Assembly: GCF_013369485.1 (NCBI RefSeq)
Contig: NZ_JABWEB010000021.1
Span: 20,042 to 84,041 of the forward strand
Reading direction: 5' to 3'
Source: Massilia sp. BJB1822
GTDB lineage: Bacteria; Pseudomonadota; Gammaproteobacteria; Burkholderiales; Burkholderiaceae_D
DNA: 64,000 bases
The stretch's first letter is position 1. The number at the start of each line of letters is the position of its first letter. The translations under genes were made by a program, and so were the position numbers. Below the pieces are notes generated by a model that saw only the letters and a program-made list of their open reading frames with translations, had not been told where the DNA came from and made no database searches. Shown here piece after piece: positions 60,352 through 64,000 of this stretch.

Positions 60352-61719
60352 TCAGGCTTTGACGGCGGCGGCCGCGCCGCGCTGCTTGCTCCAGTAGCCG
60401 ACGCCCAGCACGGCCAGCCATACCGGAATCAGGTATACCGACAGGCGCAGGCCCGGCGTCATGAACATCACCACCAGGATCGCGGCCAGGAAGATCAGGC
60501 ACAGATAATTGGTCAGCGGGTAGCCCAGGCTGCGGAAAGCCGTGGTCTTGCCCTCGGCCGCCTTCTGCGCGCGGAAGCGCAGGTGGATCCAGCTGATCAT
60601 GGCCCAGTTGATGATCAGGGCCGACACCACGAGGCCCATCAGCATTCCCAATGCCTTTTCCGGCGCCAGGTAGTTGACCATGACGCAGATCGCGGTGGCC
60701 ACGGCCGACACGCCCAGCGCCGTCAGCGGCACGCCGCGGCGGTTCACCTTGAGCAGGGAGCGCGGCGCATTGCCCTGGATGGCCAGGCCGTACAGCATGC
60801 GGCTATTGCAGTACACGCAGCTGTTATACACCGACAGCGCCGCCGTCAGCACCACGATATTCAACACCGTCGCCACCACCTCGCTGTTCAGCGCGTGGAA
60901 GATCAGCACGAAGGGGCTGCCGCCGGTGACGACTTTCTGCCAAGGGTAGAGCGAGAGCAGCACGCCCAGCGCGCCGATATAGAAGATCAGGATGCGGTAG
61001 ATGGCCTGGTTGGTGGCGCTTGGGATGGTTTTGGACGGATTATCCGCCTCGGCCGCCGTGATGCCAACCAGTTCCAGGCCGCCGAAGGAGAACATGATGA
61101 CGGCCATGGCCATCACCAGGCCGCCCACGCCGTTGGGGAAGAAGCCGCCGTGCTGCCACAGATTGGCGACCGACGCTTCCGGCCCGGCCTTGCCCGAAGC
61201 GAGCAGGTAGCCGCCGAAGACGATCATGCCGACGATGGCCACCACCTTAATGATGGCGAACCAGAACTCCATCTCGCCGAAAGCCTTTACGTTCAGCAGG
61301 CTGATGGAATTGATGATGACGAAGAAGCCCAGCGCCGAGACCCAGGTCGGTATCGCCGGCCACCAGTATTGTATATAGATGCCCACGGCCGACAGCTCGG
61401 CCATGCTGACCAGGACATACAGTACCCAGTAGTTCCAGCCCGAGAGGAAGCCGGCCAGGTGGCCGCAGTACTTGTCCGCGAAGTAGCTGAAGGAGCCGGC
61501 CACCGGCTCGTCGACCACCATCTCGCCCAGCTGGCGCATGATCAGAAAGGCGATGAAGCCCGCCGCCGCATAGCCGAGCAGCACCGATGGCCCGGCCATC
61601 TGGATGGTTTGGGCGATGCCCAGAAACAGCCCGGTGCCGATGGCGCCGCCGAGCGCGATCAGCTGAATGTGGCGGCTTTTGAGTCCCCGTTTTAGCTCGT
61701 TCTTTTCATCTGCAATCAT
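60352..61719 (-). CDS. AroP-type amino-acid permease (aromatic or related amino acids)
   Basis: A 455-residue APC transporter with twelve helices. It starts ELKRGLKSRHIQLIALGGAI then GTGLFLG, which is the amino-acid-transporter family signature. The MFSFGGLELVGITAAEADNP segment and YWWPAIPTWVSALG resemble AroP, PheP and GABA permeases. Substrate specificity is inference. It is divergent from nosZ across 337 bases. A hairpin (60336-60358) overlaps its stop codon. Confidence 0.87.
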   Translation of the reverse strand: MIADEKNELKRGLKSRHIQLIALGGAIGTGLFLGIAQTIQMAGPSVLLGYAAAGFIAFLIMRQLGEMVVDEPVAGSFSYFADKYCGHLAGFLSGWNYWVLYVLVSMAELSAVGIYIQYWWPAIPTWVSALGFFVIINSISLLNVKAFGEMEFWFAIIKVVAIVGMIVFGGYLLASGKAGPEASVANLWQHGGFFPNGVGGLVMAMAVIMFSFGGLELVGITAAEADNPSKTIPSATNQAIYRILIFYIGALGVLLSLYPWQKVVTGGSPFVLIFHALNSEVVATVLNIVVLTAALSVYNSCVYCNSRMLYGLAIQGNAPRSLLKVNRRGVPLTALGVSAVATAICVMVNYLAPEKALGMLMGLVVSALIINWAMISWIHLRFRAQKAAEGKTTAFRSLGYPLTNYLCLIFLAAILVVMFMTPGLRLSVYLIPVWLAVLGVGYWSKQRGAAAAVKA

Positions 61720-62056
61720 GTCTCCGGTCCCTGGACTCTGATAAAGGCAACGATTCTAAAGCAAATGAGATTTTTTGCAATTTCAGCGGCTTATGCAATA
61801 TTTCATTTAGATAAAGTGTTGCATGACTACTTTTTGTTTGGATTGCAACGCCGATTCGCCATGTTTTTGTTAGCGATGTATCAAAGCTTCTCCCTAGTCA
61901 TTTAGGAGTAGTCGGGTTACTACCAGAGGAAAAGCTTGATCCACATCATTTGCCTTTCTCAGGGGCACGACCACAATACGGCCGTCGATGGGGTGGTCCG
62001 CATTGCAGCTGCACCATCCCTTGAATCGGCATTTCCAGAAACAAGGGAGAAGAAAA
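61720..62056. promoter_or_regulatory. Divergent control region between the permease and nosZ
   Basis: 337 bases without a gene. The half near the permease is AT-rich (61751-61870). A small hairpin, GTAGT/ACTAC (61908-61923), lies in the middle. The nosZ-proximal part carries the FNR-type box and a CACAAT-like -10 element (61972-61977). An AAGGGAGA ribosome site (62043-62050) precedes nosZ. Confidence 0.55.
61936..61949 (+). promoter_or_regulatory. FNR/DNR-type anaerobox upstream of nosZ
   Basis: TTGAT-CCAC-ATCAT matches the TTGAT-N4-ATCAA consensus at nine of ten positions. Its centre is about 41.5 bases before a start point that would fit the CACAAT element at 61972-61977. This is the classic position for activation by FNR, DNR or NnrR under low oxygen or with nitric oxide. 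Confidence 0.7.
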
Positions 62057-63994
62057 ATGAGCAGCAGGGATGATAAGCAAAACGCCGAAGAGGGTATCCT
62101 GACCGGACGCCGTGGTTTCCTCGGTAAGAGCGCGGCCTTGGGTTTGGCCGGCGTTTCCATGGGGCTGGTGGCGTGCAAGGATAACGGCGCCAACGCAGCG
62201 AAACCGGCCGCCGGCGCGGCGCCCGCAGCCAAAGGCGGCGGCGCGCATAGCATTGAAGTTCCACCGGGCCAGCTGGACGAGTACTATTCCTTCATCAGTG
62301 CCGGCCACGCCGGCGAAGCGCGCATTATCGGCATGCCTTCGGGCCGCACGCTGAAGCGCATTCCGGTGTTTAACACCGACTGCATGGTCGGCTGGGGCAT
62401 CACCAACGAATCCAAAGCCATTCTGGGCACCAAGGCCGACGGTTCGCTGAAATACACCACCGGCGACACCCACCACGTCCACGGCAGCTACAAGGACGGC
62501 ACGTATGACGGCCGCTGGCTGTTCATCAACGACAAACTGCATGGCCGTCTGGCGCGCATCCGCATGGACATCATGGAGTGCGACAAGATCACCGACATTC
62601 CGAATATCCAGGGCTTCCACGGCCTGTTCCCGGACAAGCGCGACCCGGTCGATGAAAAGATCAACTACACCACCCGCGTATTCTGCGGCGCCGAATTCCA
62701 TATCCCGTTCGGCAACGACGGCAAGGACGTCAACGATCCCACCAAATGGGGCACCCTGTTCACCTGCGTGAACGCGGAAACCATGGAAGTGAAGTGGCAG
62801 TGTCGCGTGGACGGCAATATGGACCTGGTGGCCACCACCTATGACGGCAAGTTCGCCGCTTCCAACCAGTACAACACCGAAAACGGCTACGACCTGGCCG
62901 GCATGATGTCGGCCGAGCGCGACGCCTGCGCCTTCTTCCACATCGAGCGTATCGAGAAAGCCGTCAAGGAAGGTAAGTTCACCACCATCGGCACCTCCAA
63001 AGTGCCCGTGGTCGATGGCCGCGCCGCTTCCAATCCGGATCCGAAAACCGCGCTGGTGTGCTACGTGCCGGTGGCGAAGAACCCGCACGGCGTGAACGCC
63101 AGCCCGGACGGCAAGTACTTCGTCTGCTCCGGCAAGCTGTCGCCAACCGCCACCGTGATCCAGCTGGATCTGGTTGCCAAGTGGTTCAACGGCGAGCTGA
63201 AAGAGCCGCGCGACGCCGTGGTGGCCGAACCTGAAGTGGGCCTGGGCCCGCTGCACACCGCCTTCGACGGCCGCGGCAACGCCTACACCTCGCTGTTCCT
63301 GGACAGCCAGTGCGTGAAATGGAATGTGGACGCCGCCATCGCCCAGTACAAGGGCGACAAAGCGGTCAAGGTTGTGCTGGAAAAAATGGACGTGCACTAC
63401 CAGCCAGGCCACATCTATTCCTCCATGGGCGAAACCAAGGAAGCCGACGGCAAGCTGCTCAACTCGGGCAACAAGTTCTCGAAAGACCGCTTCCTGCCGG
63501 TCGGCCCGCTGCACGTGGAAACCGAGCAGCTGATCGACATCAGCGGCGAGAAACTGCGCCTGCTGGCCGATCACACCGCCTATTCCGAACCGCACGACGG
63601 CATCATCGTGCGCCGCGATATCGTGAAAACCGTCCAGGTGCAAAGCATGGACGACTTCCCGAACGCGGTGAAACCGGAAACCGCCGGCATTACCCGTCAG
63701 GGCAATAAGGTGCATGTGCGCCTGATGTCCCAGGCGCCGTCTTATAGCATGCCTGAGATCAAGGTGAAGAAGGGCGACGAAGTCACCATCACCCTGACCA
63801 ACCATGACAAGGTGGAAGACCTGACCCACGGTTGCGCCATCCCGACCTATAACATCAACTTCATCGTCAACCCGCAGGCCACCAAATCGGTGACCTTCAA
63901 GGCCGATCACGCTGGTGTGTTCTGGATGTATTGCACCCACTTCTGCCATGCACTGCACTTGGAAATGCGCAGCCGCTTCATCGTTGAAGCTTAA
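62057..63994 (+). CDS. nosZ: Nitrous oxide reductase (Tat-exported)
   Basis: Periplasmic copper enzyme reducing N2O to N2, 645 residues, full length. The Tat signal has TGRRGFLGKSAALG (Arg18-Arg19). The CuZ domain is a seven-bladed propeller with the histidine motif GDTHHVHG (His139, 140, 142), a variant of the common HHPH. The C-terminal cupredoxin has the complete CuA site: His591, Cys626, Cys630, His634 and Met637 in CTHFCHALHLEM. Overall it looks clade I. The ATG at 62057 follows AAGGGAGA. No nosR precedes it; nosDFYL may follow beyond the window. Confidence 0.95.
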   Translation: MSSRDDKQNAEEGILTGRRGFLGKSAALGLAGVSMGLVACKDNGANAAKPAAGAAPAAKGGGAHSIEVPPGQLDEYYSFISAGHAGEARIIGMPSGRTLKRIPVFNTDCMVGWGITNESKAILGTKADGSLKYTTGDTHHVHGSYKDGTYDGRWLFINDKLHGRLARIRMDIMECDKITDIPNIQGFHGLFPDKRDPVDEKINYTTRVFCGAEFHIPFGNDGKDVNDPTKWGTLFTCVNAETMEVKWQCRVDGNMDLVATTYDGKFAASNQYNTENGYDLAGMMSAERDACAFFHIERIEKAVKEGKFTTIGTSKVPVVDGRAASNPDPKTALVCYVPVAKNPHGVNASPDGKYFVCSGKLSPTATVIQLDLVAKWFNGELKEPRDAVVAEPEVGLGPLHTAFDGRGNAYTSLFLDSQCVKWNVDAAIAQYKGDKAVKVVLEKMDVHYQPGHIYSSMGETKEADGKLLNSGNKFSKDRFLPVGPLHVETEQLIDISGEKLRLLADHTAYSEPHDGIIVRRDIVKTVQVQSMDDFPNAVKPETAGITRQGNKVHVRLMSQAPSYSMPEIKVKKGDEVTITLTNHDKVEDLTHGCAIPTYNINFIVNPQATKSVTFKADHAGVFWMYCTHFCHALHLEMRSRFIVEA

Positions 63995-64000
63995 GTAAGC

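Noticed and set aside
60336..60358. Hairpin AGCCTGAC/GTCAGGCT overlapping the AroP-type permease stop
   Set aside because: On the gene's own strand no T-run follows, and on the other strand there is no gene to terminate.
1..64000. CRISPR arrays, insertion sequences, phage genes
   Set aside because: No regularly spaced repeats, transposase or integrase motifs, or phage structural proteins were seen on either strand.

Overview
The window reads as chromosomal DNA of a high-GC betaproteobacterium, most likely Oxalobacteraceae (Massilia/Duganella/Janthinobacterium type). This placement is an inference from the GC-rich codon use, the gene set (PEP-CTERM protein, Tat phospholipase C, clade-I-like NosZ, A2M/PbpC pair, several LysR regulators) and one TTGGGGTC..GACCCCAA palindrome. 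I see no insertion sequence, transposase, phage gene, CRISPR array, rRNA or tRNA. Coding density is high.

Layout. 1-8536 (+): a tightly coupled corrin-ring operon (cobM, cbiX with a poly-His tail, cobH, cbiD, cobL, cobI, split cbiG/cobE, cobJ, [2Fe-2S] ferredoxin). Most genes are joined by 4-base ATGA overlaps. cbiX, cbiD and cbiG point to the cobalt-early (anaerobic-type) route. 8555-11136: O-methyltransferase/TetR divergent pair, a small membrane protein and a tandem universal stress protein. 11276-14712 (+): a beta-lactam response locus of a BlaI-type repressor, an M56 protease fused to a class-D-like penicillin sensor, and a class C beta-lactamase. The sensor has STFN where the family has S-x-x-K. 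14799-19014: two LysR regulators, each divergent from its probable target (EamA exporter; FAD monooxygenase), with visible operator-like sites. 19123-21489: DNA polymerase II.

21486-32125 (-) is a five-gene operon: DUF4132, MoxR-type AAA+ ATPase, DUF5682, vWA protein, SWIM zinc-finger protein. It matches the functionally uncharacterised E. coli yehI/yehL/yehM/yehP/yehQ set and is one of the most interesting systems here. 32242-34770: a small coupled exported/membrane pair, a lipoprotein and an amino-acid permease. 35167-41059 (+): a second unusual module, with an MFS exporter, a TcdA-like glycosyltransferase fused to a GNAT acetyltransferase, a PhyH-type Fe(II)/2OG dioxygenase and a NagZ-type GH3 hexosaminidase. 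Repeated TTCTGTAA-type half-sites lie upstream.

41235-53583: small membrane protein, PEP-CTERM protein and phospholipase C, a BrnT/BrnA toxin-antitoxin pair with an extended BrnA, then bacterial alpha-2-macroglobulin and PbpC. 53716-60243 (-): a Zur/Fur-like regulator followed by a TonB receptor, an ABC ATPase and two DUF3526 permeases; two near-identical palindromes sit before the receptor. 60352-64000: AroP-type permease (-) and a Tat-exported nitrous oxide reductase NosZ (+) with an FNR/DNR-type box. The nos operon probably continues past the window.

Limits: all names come from reading the sequence and recalling families; no searches were run. Operators and promoters are pattern-based.
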